DNA of 17,339 nucleotides from Bifidobacterium breve (GCA_945900705.1 CAMDKJ010000018.1:1-17339); one strand, 5' to 3'. Shown: positions 1 to 6,995, numbered from the stretch's first letter. A program made the numbers and translations. Notes: a model not told the origin generated them from the letters alone.

Positions 1-147
1 CTCCCCGAACCGGTGCGCGATGCTCGTCCGGATAAGAAATTTGGCAATCCAGCATTCGATGTAGTGGTGCGCGGATACCGAATGGACGAAGTAGATCAAG
101 TGATCGAGGAATTGCAGGCGCAGGTAGCGAAGCTGAGCGGCCGTTGA
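1..147 (+). CDS. DivIVA-domain protein, C-terminal end (partial)
   Basis: Frame 1 is open from the window edge to a TGA at 145-147 and gives 48 residues. They include FDVVVRGYRMDEVDQVIEEL, the typical DivIVA/GpsB-type N-terminal segment in which a conserved 'F....RGY...EVD..I' precedes a coiled coil. Here only about 20 residues follow, so this is a short actinobacterial DivIVA-domain protein and not Wag31, which carries a long second coiled coil. Related short proteins lie upstream of the DUF3117 gene in mycobacteria (my recollection of Rv1209-Rv1211), which fits the context. The start is outside the window. The exact function is unknown; a role in cell-pole or cell-wall organisation is only inferred from the domain. 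Confidence 0.75.
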   Translation, partial: LPEPVRDARPDKKFGNPAFDVVVRGYRMDEVDQVIEELQAQVAKLSGR

Positions 148-455
148 AAAGGTCGATGGATGCTCGGTACGCGGGTCGAAGTAACCAAAGGCGATGGCGC
201 CAGTGTCGGCTCGGAGATTTCAGCATTTACCGGTCTGGGCCCGGCAGGCTTACTCGACACCATGACGATCACCCGCTGGGATGCCCCTTACCGGGTGGGC
301 GCTCGCGATTCATCTGGAGCGAGGATCTAGACCTGCCCTTGGGCTGGCTCGGCCAACTGGGCTGGCCACTTGCCCGCCCTGCGTTCCTCAGTGGGGTCAG
401 GCGCTCCCTGCTGGCCTTCGGGCGCCTAGTCGAGAGTGGGGTCCTGCCCCGCTAG
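148..455 (+). pseudogene. SRPBCC (polyketide cyclase-like) gene remnant, 5'-truncated, internal deletion
   Basis: Two blocks in different frames read like one SRPBCC/START-fold lipid-binding protein. Frame 1 from about 154 gives WMLGTRVEVTKGDGASVGSE then FTGLGPAGLLDTMTITRWDA and stops at TAG 328-330. Frame 3 from about 285 gives LPGGRSRFIWSEDLDLPLG followed by LGWPLARPAFLSGVRRSL, ending at TAG 453-455. Two things are missing compared with the family as I know it: about 25 N-terminal codons, because the body begins immediately after the DivIVA stop, and about 20-25 central residues (the 'HTGRVVRGTGxFEV' strand region). The second loss is not a multiple of three, so the frame changes. There is no start codon that would give the whole fold. 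I call it a decayed gene; an assembly deletion is the alternative. Confidence 0.7.
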
Positions 456-491
456 GGCAACCCCAACAGGTCACCCCGGGGATAGACCAGC

Positions 492-499
492 GATAATGT
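492..499 (+). promoter_or_regulatory. possible -10 box of the DUF3117 gene
   Basis: GATAATGT lies 21 nt before the DUF3117 ATG and contains TAATGT (TANNNT). The gene then has a purine-rich GAAAGGGG before its ATG, so the mRNA would have a short leader. No convincing -35 is visible; the call is weak. Confidence 0.3.
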
Positions 500-520
500 C
501 CCAATGAGAAAGGGGTCTAC

Positions 521-688
521 ATGGCCGCGATGAAGCCACGGACGGGTGATGGTCCCCTCGAGGTAACCAAGGAGGCGCGCAGTTATGTGATGCGCGTCCC
601 ACTCGAAGGCGGCGGTCGACTCGTCGTCGAACTCAAGGCCGACGAAGCCCGCGAACTAGGCGACAAACTATTGGCAGTTTTCGCCTAG
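521..688 (+). CDS. DUF3117 micro-protein
   Basis: The 55-residue product begins MAAMKPRTGDGPLEVTKE and continues MRVPLEGGGRLVVEL, which is the strongly conserved DUF3117 signature found almost only in Actinobacteria (Rv1211-type proteins). It is too short to carry an enzyme; a predicted beta-rich fold is all that can be said, and its function is unknown. A purine-rich GAAAGGGG a few bases before the ATG serves as ribosome-binding site. The gene stands alone between the SRPBCC remnant and a strong hairpin terminator that begins 21 nt after its stop, so it is probably monocistronic. Length and sequence are normal for the family, in contrast to the broken gene just upstream. Confidence 0.92.
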   Translation: MAAMKPRTGDGPLEVTKEARSYVMRVPLEGGGRLVVELKADEARELGDKLLAVFA

Positions 689-708
689 GGAAACAGCCAA
701 AGTTTCTT

Positions 709-753
709 AATATCGAGGTGACATCCCACCGGGGTTGTCACCTCGATATTTTT
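709..753. terminator. bidirectional hairpin terminator between DUF3117 and O-methyltransferase
   Basis: A perfect 15-bp inverted repeat, AATATCGAGGTGACA at 709-723 against 736-750, surrounds a 12-nt loop that can itself pair CCC with GGG. The stem is followed on the plus strand by a run of T (749-753). It is placed between two convergent genes, 21 nt after the DUF3117 stop and 14 nt from the methyltransferase stop. The T-tract is good on the plus side and poorer on the minus side. Confidence 0.9.
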
Positions 754-763
754 ATAAGTGGCG

Positions 764-1411
764 CTAGTCGCCCTCGCCGCGCAGTACGGCGGCCAGTAAG
801 CCATCACCAATGGTCATCAAGGCCGGCACCCAATGCTCGTCATCACGAAGGACATGGGCCACATCACGTAGGGCGGCTGTTTCGGCATCGCGCTGACCGG
901 GGTCGGCCACGGCGCCGTTGGATAGCACGTTATCAAAGGCCAAAATTCCACCAACACGTAGCAGGCGCCTGGCTTGTTGGAATATCGCCGGGTATTCAGC
1001 CTTATCACCATCGACGAAAACCAGGTCATAGGCCTGATCGGCAAGTCGGGGGAGCACTTCGAGGGCTCGGCCGGCGATCAACCGGGCGCGCACATGGTCA
1101 TAGCCCAATTCGGTGAGGATCTCACGGGCCACCCGCTGGTTTTCGGCTTCGGTGTCGATCGAGGTCAAAATACCGTCGGATGTCATTCCCGACAGTAGGG
1201 CTGCCGCTGAGACACCTGTGCCGGTGCCGATCTCAACAACCGCCTGGGCACTTATTGCCGTCGCGAGCAGGCGCAGGACCGACGCGGTAGACTTTGTTAT
1301 CGGCGTGCAGCCAAGTTCGACAGCTCTGCTACGGGCGGCACGAACGTGTTCGTCCTCAACTAGCCAATCTTCGACATATGCCCATGAGGCAGTATTGGGT
1401 GGTGTTGACAT
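764..1411 (-). CDS. SAM-dependent O-methyltransferase (methyltransferase family 3)
   Basis: The 215-residue protein has the class I SAM-binding motif VVEIGTGTG (residues 58-66), an acidic strand end ILTSIDTEAE (81-90), and the metal-binding pattern VFVDGDKAEYP (131-141) with FDN (159-161). These are the hallmarks of the cation-dependent catechol/caffeoyl-CoA O-methyltransferase family. It would transfer a methyl group from S-adenosylmethionine to a hydroxyl of a small molecule; the substrate cannot be told. It matches the Rv1220c position: next to DUF3117 on one side and divergent from htrA on the other. In mycobacteria sigE and rseA lie between; here only 95 bp separates the two genes. The ATG start is supported by family length; the Shine-Dalgarno is weak. 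Confidence 0.88.
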   Translation of the reverse strand: MSTPPNTASWAYVEDWLVEDEHVRAARSRAVELGCTPITKSTASVLRLLATAISAQAVVEIGTGTGVSAAALLSGMTSDGILTSIDTEAENQRVAREILTELGYDHVRARLIAGRALEVLPRLADQAYDLVFVDGDKAEYPAIFQQARRLLRVGGILAFDNVLSNGAVADPGQRDAETAALRDVAHVLRDDEHWVPALMTIGDGLLAAVLRGEGD

Positions 1412-1455
1412 TTGACCCGTCGATTCGGGCTGGTTGCTGGTAATGGTGCACCTCC

Positions 1456-1475
1456 GCTGGCTTTGGATTGCCAGC
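1456..1475. promoter_or_regulatory. small inverted repeat in the methyltransferase/htrA intergenic region
   Basis: GCTGGC at 1456-1461 and GCCAGC at 1470-1475 form a 6-bp inverted repeat around TTTGGATT, followed by TAGCCT (1480-1485), a possible -10 for htrA. It could be an operator or a leader hairpin. The arm is short enough to be chance. Confidence 0.25.
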
Positions 1476-1506
1476 AGCCTAGCCTTAGCCCAGATACGAG
1501 GAGTAG

Positions 1507-2727
1507 ATGAGCATGAGCATTGACCCGATGACCCCGCCGGTACCCCCGGTCCAAGAGTCGTTCCAAGAGACGATCCAGCCAGTTTTGGCCCCGGATCCGA
1601 CCCCGGATCCTGTGCCGTATGTCCGTGGACCGCGACGCGGCCTGGGATTCTTCTCGACCGTATTAGTTGCCGGTATCACCGCACTGGTTGTCGGTTTGGT
1701 TGCTGGTCTCAGCGGGTACTTAATAGGCCAGGCCGTCGACGACGGCACGGTCGTGACCGAATCTCGCGTTACGGCCGCGGTGGTGCCGTTGGTGCAGTCC
1801 GGTGGCGATACGTCACCGCGCTCCGACCAATCAATCGCCGGCATCGTGTCAGCGGTACTGCCGTCGGTTGTATCGATCGTCGTTGAAGGCGGAGGGGATT
1901 CCGGTAGTGGTTCAGGTTTTGTAATTCGTCCCGATGGTTACATTCTTACCAACAACCATGTTGTGAACCTCGCGGGCAAAGACGGCAAGATCACCGTGGT
2001 CTTAAATGACGGCACCGAAATAAAAGGCAAAGTTGTCGGTACCAACGAGGCCTATGACCTTGCGGTTATCAAAGTCAATGAGTCCGGCCTGCAGCCGATG
2101 GTCCTGGGCAACTCGGCCAATATTGCGGTTGGCGACTCCGCAATTGCTATTGGCGCACCGCTCGGCCTTGATGGCACAGTCACGTACGGCATCATCAGTG
2201 CAGTTGATCGCCCGGTTACCGCAGGTACGGAGGGCGATGTTTCGTATATCAATGCAATCCAGACTGACGCAGCCATCAACCCGGGTAACTCGGGCGGGCC
2301 ACTGCTCGATGCGGCCGGCCGCGTCATCGGGGTCAACTCCGCGATCGCCACGCTGATAAGTGGCGGTGAAGGTGGCAGCATCGGCCTTGGGTTTGCAATC
2401 CCGGTGAACTCCGCCAAACGCATCGCCGAGGAGATTATTGCTACGGGCTCCGCGAGTACTCCAGTAATAGGTGTCACTTTGGATTTGAGTTACACCGATG
2501 ACGGAGCCAAGGTTGGTGAGGTTAACCAAGGTGGACCATCAAATAACGCTGGCTTACTTAAGGGCGATATTATTATCAAACTCGGCGATCGGGTTATCAA
2601 TGACTCCACCGAACTAGTGGTGGCAATACGTGAGTATGCCCCGGGTGACCCGGTGCTACTTAGTTTTACTCGGGGTGGGGTGACCCGAGAAGTAACTATC
2701 AAATTGGGCTCCGCCGAAGATAGTTAA
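1507..2727 (+). CDS. htrA: membrane-anchored HtrA/DegP-type serine protease with PDZ domain
   Basis: The 406-residue protein has a cytoplasmic proline-rich N-terminus (1-45), one transmembrane helix (about 48-74), a trypsin-like protease domain (about 108-310) and a C-terminal PDZ domain (about 318-402). The triad is visible: His151 in TNNHVV, Asp184 in YDLAVIK and Ser262 in GNSGGP. It should sit in the membrane with the protease outside, degrading or refolding damaged envelope proteins. The start at 1507 has GAGGAG only 3 nt upstream; the in-frame ATG at 1513 has a better 9-nt spacing and may be the true start (two residues shorter). tatB follows after 17 nt, as in mycobacteria (Rv1223-Rv1224), but no sigE or anti-sigma gene precedes it. 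Confidence 0.93.
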   Translation: MSMSIDPMTPPVPPVQESFQETIQPVLAPDPTPDPVPYVRGPRRGLGFFSTVLVAGITALVVGLVAGLSGYLIGQAVDDGTVVTESRVTAAVVPLVQSGGDTSPRSDQSIAGIVSAVLPSVVSIVVEGGGDSGSGSGFVIRPDGYILTNNHVVNLAGKDGKITVVLNDGTEIKGKVVGTNEAYDLAVIKVNESGLQPMVLGNSANIAVGDSAIAIGAPLGLDGTVTYGIISAVDRPVTAGTEGDVSYINAIQTDAAINPGNSGGPLLDAAGRVIGVNSAIATLISGGEGGSIGLGFAIPVNSAKRIAEEIIATGSASTPVIGVTLDLSYTDDGAKVGEVNQGGPSNNAGLLKGDIIIKLGDRVINDSTELVVAIREYAPGDPVLLSFTRGGVTREVTIKLGSAEDS

Positions 2728-2732
2728 GCGGG

Positions 2733-2738
2733 TACGCT
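2733..2738 (+). promoter_or_regulatory. -10 box for leaderless tatB transcript
   Basis: TACGCT ends 6 nt before the tatB ATG, the spacing expected if transcription starts at the A of ATG. There is no Shine-Dalgarno in front of tatB. tatB may thus be read both with htrA and from its own promoter. Confidence 0.55.
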
Positions 2739-2744
2739 GCAACC

Positions 2745-3080
2745 ATGTTCGATATTGGCATTGGCGAGATCATGATTTTGGCCGTCCTGGGCCTGCTGAT
2801 TTTCGGGCCGGAGCGGCTGCCTAAAGCCGCTGCTGACGCGGGCCGCCTGGCGCGCCAACTCCGGGAGATGGCATCGGGGGCGAAGAGAGATCTCGCTGAC
2901 TCCGCTGGGCTAGACATGAGCGAGACGATGGATTCAGTGCGCAGCCTCGGTGATTTGCATCCGCGTAAATTAGTAGCCGGGCTATTCAATGACGACGAAC
3001 CAGACGAAGTGAAGCCGACAAAAACTGCGAGCGAAACTGGGCAAGCGCCCCGACCAGTATTTGACCCCGACGCCACCTAG
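2745..3080 (+). CDS. tatB: Sec-independent protein translocase subunit TatB
   Basis: The 111-residue product starts MFDIGIGEIMILAVLGLLIF and continues GPERLPKAAADAGRL, the TatA/TatB signature. A short N-terminal membrane helix (about 5-21) is followed by the FGPERLP hinge, an amphipathic helix (about 27-60), and a variable acidic/proline-rich tail. The Glu in GIGE at the start of the helix is typical of TatB. With TatC it recognises twin-arginine signal peptides; no tatA or tatC lies in the window. Its stop overlaps that of the convergent mrp gene: both use the palindrome CTAG at 3077-3080. It probably has its own leaderless promoter within the 17-nt gap after htrA. Confidence 0.93.
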   Translation: MFDIGIGEIMILAVLGLLIFGPERLPKAAADAGRLARQLREMASGAKRDLADSAGLDMSETMDSVRSLGDLHPRKLVAGLFNDDEPDEVKPTKTASETGQAPRPVFDPDAT

Positions 3081-4213
3081 GCCTTTGCTGGAGTCAGGCT
3101 TAAGTTCATTCCGGCCAGGCCCCGAGGTTTCATTCCCAGGTTGCGGGCGATTTCACGCAGTGCCAGTGAGGCAGGTGCATCAGGTTGGCTGAGCACCAAC
3201 GGCGAACCAGCGTCACCGCCTTCGCGCAGCGCCACATCGAACGGGATTTTGCCAAGTAGCGGTACTGGTTTGCCGAAAACTTCCGATAGTTGCTCCGCGA
3301 CCAACGCGCCACCGCCCGTACCGAACAGGTCAAGTGGTTCGCCACAGTGCGGGCACGGGAAACCGCTCATGTTCTCGATAACCCCGGCAACTTTTTGCTT
3401 AGTTTGTTCGGCGAGGGTGCCGGCGCGTACCGCGACATCTGCGGCTGCAGGCTGCGGGGTGGTAACTACCACTATTTCAGCGTCAGGCAGTAACTGTGCG
3501 GTGGAGATGGCGATATCGCCGGTGCCCGGTGGCAGATCAAGGAGGAGAACATCTAGGTCTCCCCACCACACATCCGACAAGAACTGCTCTAAGGCGCGGT
3601 GCAACATGGGCCCGCGGAAAGCAACCGGCTGGGTCACCCCACCCGGCTTGAAAGCCAGCATAGAAATAAGGCGCACCCCAAAAGCCATCGGCGGCATGAT
3701 CATGCCTTCGACCATATTTGGCTGTGCTGTAGTGCCGAGCATGCGCGGGATTGAATGGCCATACATGTCAGCGTCAACGAGTCCGACTGCCAGACCCATG
3801 TCGGCCATAGCGACGGCAAGATTCGCCGTGACCGATGACTTACCGACGCCGCCCTTCCCGGATGCAATTGCATAAACCCGAGTAAGTGATCCGGCTTGGG
3901 TGAATTGGATTTCACGGGCATCGTGACCACGTAGCAGTTTCTTTAGATCGGCGCGCTGCTCGTCGCCCATCACATCGAGTACCACATTGACGCCGGTTAC
4001 ACCGGGGATGGGCTTTACCGCATTTGTTACTCGCTCGGTGATGGTGTCGCGCATGGGGCAGCCCTTGATGGTCAACCACACAGTGACGGTGACGACGCCC
4101 TTCTTCGAACACTCGACGTCCTTGAGCATACCGATTTCGGTTATTGGGCGGTTGATCTCGGGATCTTTAACATCTGCAAGGGCAAGGTGAACTGCTGCTA
4201 GGTCAACGCTCAT
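3077..4213 (-). CDS. mrp: Mrp/ApbC-type P-loop ATPase, Fe-S cluster carrier
   Basis: The 378-residue protein has an N-terminal MIP18/DUF59 domain (about 5-80, with DPEINRPITEIGML) joined to an Mrp/NBP35 ATPase domain. The deviant Walker A is ASGKGGVGKSS (117-127), Walker B-like LLLDLPPGTGD is at 223-233, and a CPHC pair (Cys287 and Cys290) would bind a bridging Fe-S cluster between two subunits. It loads Fe-S clusters onto target proteins in the cytoplasm. Length and domain order match actinobacterial Mrp (Rv1229c type). The ATG lies 6 nt after a TAGTCT box that overlaps the stop of the preceding DUF1003 gene, so it can be transcribed on its own as well as with the upstream genes. Confidence 0.94.
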   Translation of the reverse strand: MSVDLAAVHLALADVKDPEINRPITEIGMLKDVECSKKGVVTVTVWLTIKGCPMRDTITERVTNAVKPIPGVTGVNVVLDVMGDEQRADLKKLLRGHDAREIQFTQAGSLTRVYAIASGKGGVGKSSVTANLAVAMADMGLAVGLVDADMYGHSIPRMLGTTAQPNMVEGMIMPPMAFGVRLISMLAFKPGGVTQPVAFRGPMLHRALEQFLSDVWWGDLDVLLLDLPPGTGDIAISTAQLLPDAEIVVVTTPQPAAADVAVRAGTLAEQTKQKVAGVIENMSGFPCPHCGEPLDLFGTGGGALVAEQLSEVFGKPVPLLGKIPFDVALREGGDAGSPLVLSQPDAPASLALREIARNLGMKPRGLAGMNLSLTPAKA

Positions 4214-4219
4214 ACTGAC

Positions 4220-4225
4220 AGACTA
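4220..4225 (-). promoter_or_regulatory. -10 box for leaderless mrp transcript
   Basis: Read on the minus strand, TAGTCT is followed by GTCAGT and then the mrp ATG (4213). The 6-nt gap fits a leaderless start. The box covers the TAG stop of the DUF1003 gene (4223-4225), so promoter and upstream gene end coincide. Confidence 0.55.
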
Positions 4226-4750
4226 TCTAGGGTCCTCCGGCTGCGCATTTGCCTCATCGAGTTTCTCGGTTAAATCTGCTAGCAGGTCGCGAATTTCACC
4301 ATGGACATAATCGCGAGTCGCGACTTCCCCGATTGCTAGGCGCAGTGCCGCAATCTCGCGGGCTAGGTAATCGCTATCAGCTAGTAATCGCTCGGTTCGG
4401 GCGCGATCTTCTTGATACTGCACGCGATCACGGTCGGCCTGTCGATATTGGGCGAGCAAGATCAATGGGGCTGCATATGAGGCTTGGAGCGACAGCAATA
4501 AAGTCAAGAAAATGAACGGGAAAGGGTCAATGCGCAACTCGACCGGTGCCAATGAGTTCCAGGCCACCCAGCCCACGACGACCGCTGTCATCCAGGCGAT
4601 AAATGCCCATGACCCGATGCGCCTAGCTACGCGCTCGGAAAGTCGGCCAAAGAGCTCTGGATCATAGGAGTCCCGCAGGTGTAACCCACGCTCGAGCGGT
4701 TGATCCAAGCCTGACTGACGGCGCGGTGCTGAGTTAGCCAAGGTGATCAC
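4223..4750 (-). CDS. DUF1003 membrane protein
   Basis: The reading frame gives about 175 residues from a GTG at 4750. Two hydrophobic helices are visible: SWAFIAWMTAVVVGWVAW and PFIFLTLLLSLQASYAAPLI. The second, followed by LLAQYRQADRDR, is the DUF1003 hallmark. A charged, probably coiled-coil C-terminal tail follows. The frame is open up to 4810, but that would overlap the CBS gene by 77 nt. GTG 4750 has AAGGAAG about 10 nt upstream and overlaps the CBS stop by only 17 nt; TTG 4741 is another choice. DUF1003 function is unknown. The partnership with a PRC/MgtE-N/CBS protein is conserved as I recall (Rv1231c-Rv1232c), suggesting a metal- or membrane-related role for both. Confidence 0.85.
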   Translation of the reverse strand: MITLANSAPRRQSGLDQPLERGLHLRDSYDPELFGRLSERVARRIGSWAFIAWMTAVVVGWVAWNSLAPVELRIDPFPFIFLTLLLSLQASYAAPLILLAQYRQADRDRVQYQEDRARTERLLADSDYLAREIAALRLAIGEVATRDYVHGEIRDLLADLTEKLDEANAQPEDPR

Positions 4751-5996
4751 CGCCGTGAACTTCCTTCTCGCGCCAATCACCGGGCAGCATATGGTCGATA
4801 ACGTCATCAACCGTTACTGCACCTAGGAGTCGGTTGTTTTCATCGACAACGGGTAGGGCGACCAAGTTGTAGGCCGCAAAAGTGCGCGCCACGTCGGCTA
4901 GATTCACATTCGGGCCAATAGGCACCAATTTGGTATCGACGATTGACGACACCATTGTTGCTGGTGACTCGCGCAGCAGCCGCTGGAAATGGCAGGCACC
5001 CAGGTACCTACCGGTTGGTGTTTCAGTGGGGGAGCGGGTCACGTAAACCTGTGAGGCAAGTGCCGGTGAAAGATCAGCATTGCGGATGTGGGCCAGGGCA
5101 TCAGCAACCGTGGCATCGGCCGGCAGCACCACCGGCTCAGTCGTCATCATGCCGCCCGCGGAGAAATCGTCATAGGTCAAAAGGCGGCGAATATCCTCGG
5201 CTTCATCGGGCTCCATGCGCTCGAGTAGGTCTTCGGCTTGGGCTTTTGGTAGCTCAGAAATTAGGTCGGCGGCATCGTCTGGGTCCATTTCCTCCAGGAC
5301 GTCTGCCGCGCGCTCGGCCTCAAGCATCTGCAAAATCTCAACCTGATCGTCTTCGGGTAATTCTTCTAAGACGTCAGCAAGTCGTTCATCGTCTAATTCG
5401 CGTGCGACTTCAAGTCGCCGTTTTGGAGTTAAGTCATGTAGCACCGCTGCGATATCGGCGGCGGGAAGTGTCTCAAGACTTGCCAGCAGCAGTTCTGCCG
5501 GTTGGTCAGTAATGGGTAGTGAGAGGCCGTGGATCTCTGGCCATTGAACTATGAAGCGTTCACCGCGTCGGCGAAATCCGTGCCCACCTTTTCGCACGAA
5601 AAGTTGTGACACTAACCAATCCTGTGCGCGGTTTTGCTCAACGGCCATGTCGAGTACTGAAACTTGCTCGCCGACGGCTATTAGTTCAACGGTTCGGTCG
5701 AGAATCTCGGCGGTGACGAGTGTTTCATTTGGCCGCTGTTCAAAGCGGCGCAGATTCACGGTACCGGTAACGATGATTTGCCCGGTATCAATATTGGTGA
5801 CTTTGGTCATCGGGACGAAGATGCGCCGACGCGGCTGTACCTCAACGACCAAGCCGGTAAGTCTTGGTGGGTTATTGCCGCTACGGAGCACCACGATGGC
5901 ATCGCGGACCTTGCCCAGTTGGTCGCCATTGGGGTCGAATACCCCAATACCGGCCAACCGGGCCAAGAAAACACGGGTCGCGGTGCTGGTTGTCAC
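4734..5996 (-). CDS. PRC-barrel, MgtE N-terminal and CBS domain protein without channel
   Basis: The 420-residue protein starts at GTG 5996. Domains in order: a PRC-barrel-like segment (about 8-85, with GDQLGKVRDAIVVL and PMTKVTNID), a linker, an MgtE N-terminal domain of acidic helical repeats (about 165-270, with ARELDDERLADVLEELPEDD and DPDDAADLISELP), then two CBS motifs (about 282-412, ending VTVDDVIDHMLPGDW). These are the cytosolic Mg2+-sensing parts of MgtE transporters, but the membrane channel is missing and no gene nearby supplies it. It is a soluble sensor or adaptor that may act on another transporter or on the DUF1003 protein encoded just downstream (overlapping start). Family: Rv1232c type. 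It is divergent from the EamA gene with only 23 bp between the starts. Confidence 0.88.
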   Translation of the reverse strand: MTTSTATRVFLARLAGIGVFDPNGDQLGKVRDAIVVLRSGNNPPRLTGLVVEVQPRRRIFVPMTKVTNIDTGQIIVTGTVNLRRFEQRPNETLVTAEILDRTVELIAVGEQVSVLDMAVEQNRAQDWLVSQLFVRKGGHGFRRRGERFIVQWPEIHGLSLPITDQPAELLLASLETLPAADIAAVLHDLTPKRRLEVARELDDERLADVLEELPEDDQVEILQMLEAERAADVLEEMDPDDAADLISELPKAQAEDLLERMEPDEAEDIRRLLTYDDFSAGGMMTTEPVVLPADATVADALAHIRNADLSPALASQVYVTRSPTETPTGRYLGACHFQRLLRESPATMVSSIVDTKLVPIGPNVNLADVARTFAAYNLVALPVVDENNRLLGAVTVDDVIDHMLPGDWREKEVHGGDHLG

Positions 5997-6002
5997 GACC
6001 GA

Positions 6003-6008
6003 AGGCTA
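6003..6008 (-). promoter_or_regulatory. -10 box for leaderless PRC/MgtE-N/CBS gene
   Basis: On the minus strand TAGCCT is followed by TCGGTC and the GTG at 5996, a 6-nt gap suited to leaderless initiation. It overlaps by two bases the -10 box of the divergent transporter gene. Confidence 0.55.
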
Positions 6009-6012
6009 CCGT
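6007..6012 (+). promoter_or_regulatory. -10 box for leaderless EamA transporter gene
   Basis: TACCGT is followed by CGCTGGC and the GTG at 6020, a 7-nt gap. No Shine-Dalgarno is placed correctly for this GTG. The first two bases are shared with the opposing -10 box. Confidence 0.45.
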
Positions 6013-6019
6013 CGCTGGC

Positions 6020-6946
6020 GTGTCCACAGCCCCGCAGCCATCAACTAGCCTCGGCCGGCCCCCCGCGGTGGATCTAGCCTGGCTGGGCGTGGCCATCGTT
6101 TTTATCTCAACTTCGGGCCCGATCATCACGGTTATCGCTGCACCGGCGCTGGCAATTGCCTTTTGGCGCTGCTTCCTCGGTTCGGGGGCTACCGGGATTT
6201 GGGTCATGCTCCGCCAGCGCCAGGCCTTACGGCTACTGAGCCGGCGCGAAGCCAAACTCATGATCCTCTCGGGGCTTTTGCTCGGGGCACACTTTGCGGC
6301 GTGGATCCCATCGCTGCGGTTCACCACGGTCGCCTCGTCAACCGCGCTGGTGGCAACCCAGCCGATCTGGGCGGCGCTCTTGGCGCGATTGCGCGGCGTC
6401 CATATCCCCGGGCAGGCCTGGTTCGGCATCGTGGTTGCGCTAATTGGGATCTTGATCTTGACCGGAATCGACTTTACGGTCGACCCGACGCACTTAATTG
6501 GCGATGGACTGGCGTTACTCGGCGGCATGCTCGCCGCCGCCTATGTGACGGTGGCTGAGCAGGCCCGTCAGAGTGTCTCGACGTCGGTAACAACATTTGG
6601 GGTTTATGCGAGTGCCGGAGCACTGCTCGTGGTCATGTGCTTGGTGCTCAGGGTGCCGTTGGTGGGCTTTAGCCTGCGAGATTGGCTGCTGATCTTGGCC
6701 TTAACGGCCGGGGCGCAATTACTCGGCCATACCCTCATCAACAAAGTGCTATCGACTACTTCGGCGACGGTGGTCTCGCTGGCAATTCTCTTTGAAATGC
6801 CGGGCTCCACCTTGGTGGCAGCGGTGTGGCTGAGCCAGATCCCGCCACTTGGCATTATCCCGGCGGCGGCCTTGATGTTCGCGGGCCTAGTAATGGTGAT
6901 TAGGTCTAGCCGTGTGAAAGAGGCCACAGAGAGCCCGCCAATCTAG
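6020..6946 (+). CDS. EamA-family (DMT superfamily) transporter
   Basis: From GTG 6020 the product has 308 residues, the usual size for a ten-helix EamA carrier made of two five-helix repeats. Hydrophobic segments alternate with short polar loops throughout, for example WLGVAIVFISTSGPIITVIA, GIVVALIGILILTGIDF and IIPAAALMFAGLVMVI. Characteristic pieces are AFWRC after helix 2 and STALVATQPIWAALLARL near helix 4 of the first repeat. It should export or import a small metabolite across the inner membrane; the substrate cannot be told. The frame is open further upstream (to 5864), but that stretch is antisense to the CBS gene and is not hydrophobic, so I reject it. Confidence 0.88.
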   Translation: MSTAPQPSTSLGRPPAVDLAWLGVAIVFISTSGPIITVIAAPALAIAFWRCFLGSGATGIWVMLRQRQALRLLSRREAKLMILSGLLLGAHFAAWIPSLRFTTVASSTALVATQPIWAALLARLRGVHIPGQAWFGIVVALIGILILTGIDFTVDPTHLIGDGLALLGGMLAAAYVTVAEQARQSVSTSVTTFGVYASAGALLVVMCLVLRVPLVGFSLRDWLLILALTAGAQLLGHTLINKVLSTTSATVVSLAILFEMPGSTLVAAVWLSQIPPLGIIPAAALMFAGLVMVIRSSRVKEATESPPI

Positions 6947-6978
6947 TTTTCGGTTAGGCGCCGGCATGGAAGTGTCGA

Positions 6979-6984
6979 TACGCT
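6979..6984 (+). promoter_or_regulatory. possible -10 box of the lyase/dehydrogenase operon
   Basis: TACGCT lies 22 nt before the lyase ATG, giving a predicted start near 6991 and a short leader that carries the strong AAGGAGG at 6996-7002. No clear -35 is seen. Confidence 0.3.
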
Positions 6985-6995
6985 CACCTTGTCCT

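Noticed and set aside
144..455. Apparently intact 103-aa plus-strand gene
   Set aside because: Only its second half (LPGGRSRFIWSEDLDLP onward) resembles a protein family; the first half is the out-of-frame reading of the same gene. It is a pseudogene product.
2002..2529. 175-aa minus-strand frame inside htrA
   Set aside because: It is antisense to the protease domain with its full catalytic triad and has no family resemblance.
5864..6019. Longer N-terminus for the EamA transporter
   Set aside because: This part is antisense to the CBS gene, is rich in Arg/Pro/Gly and has no membrane character. GTG 6020 with a -10 box 7 nt upstream fits better.
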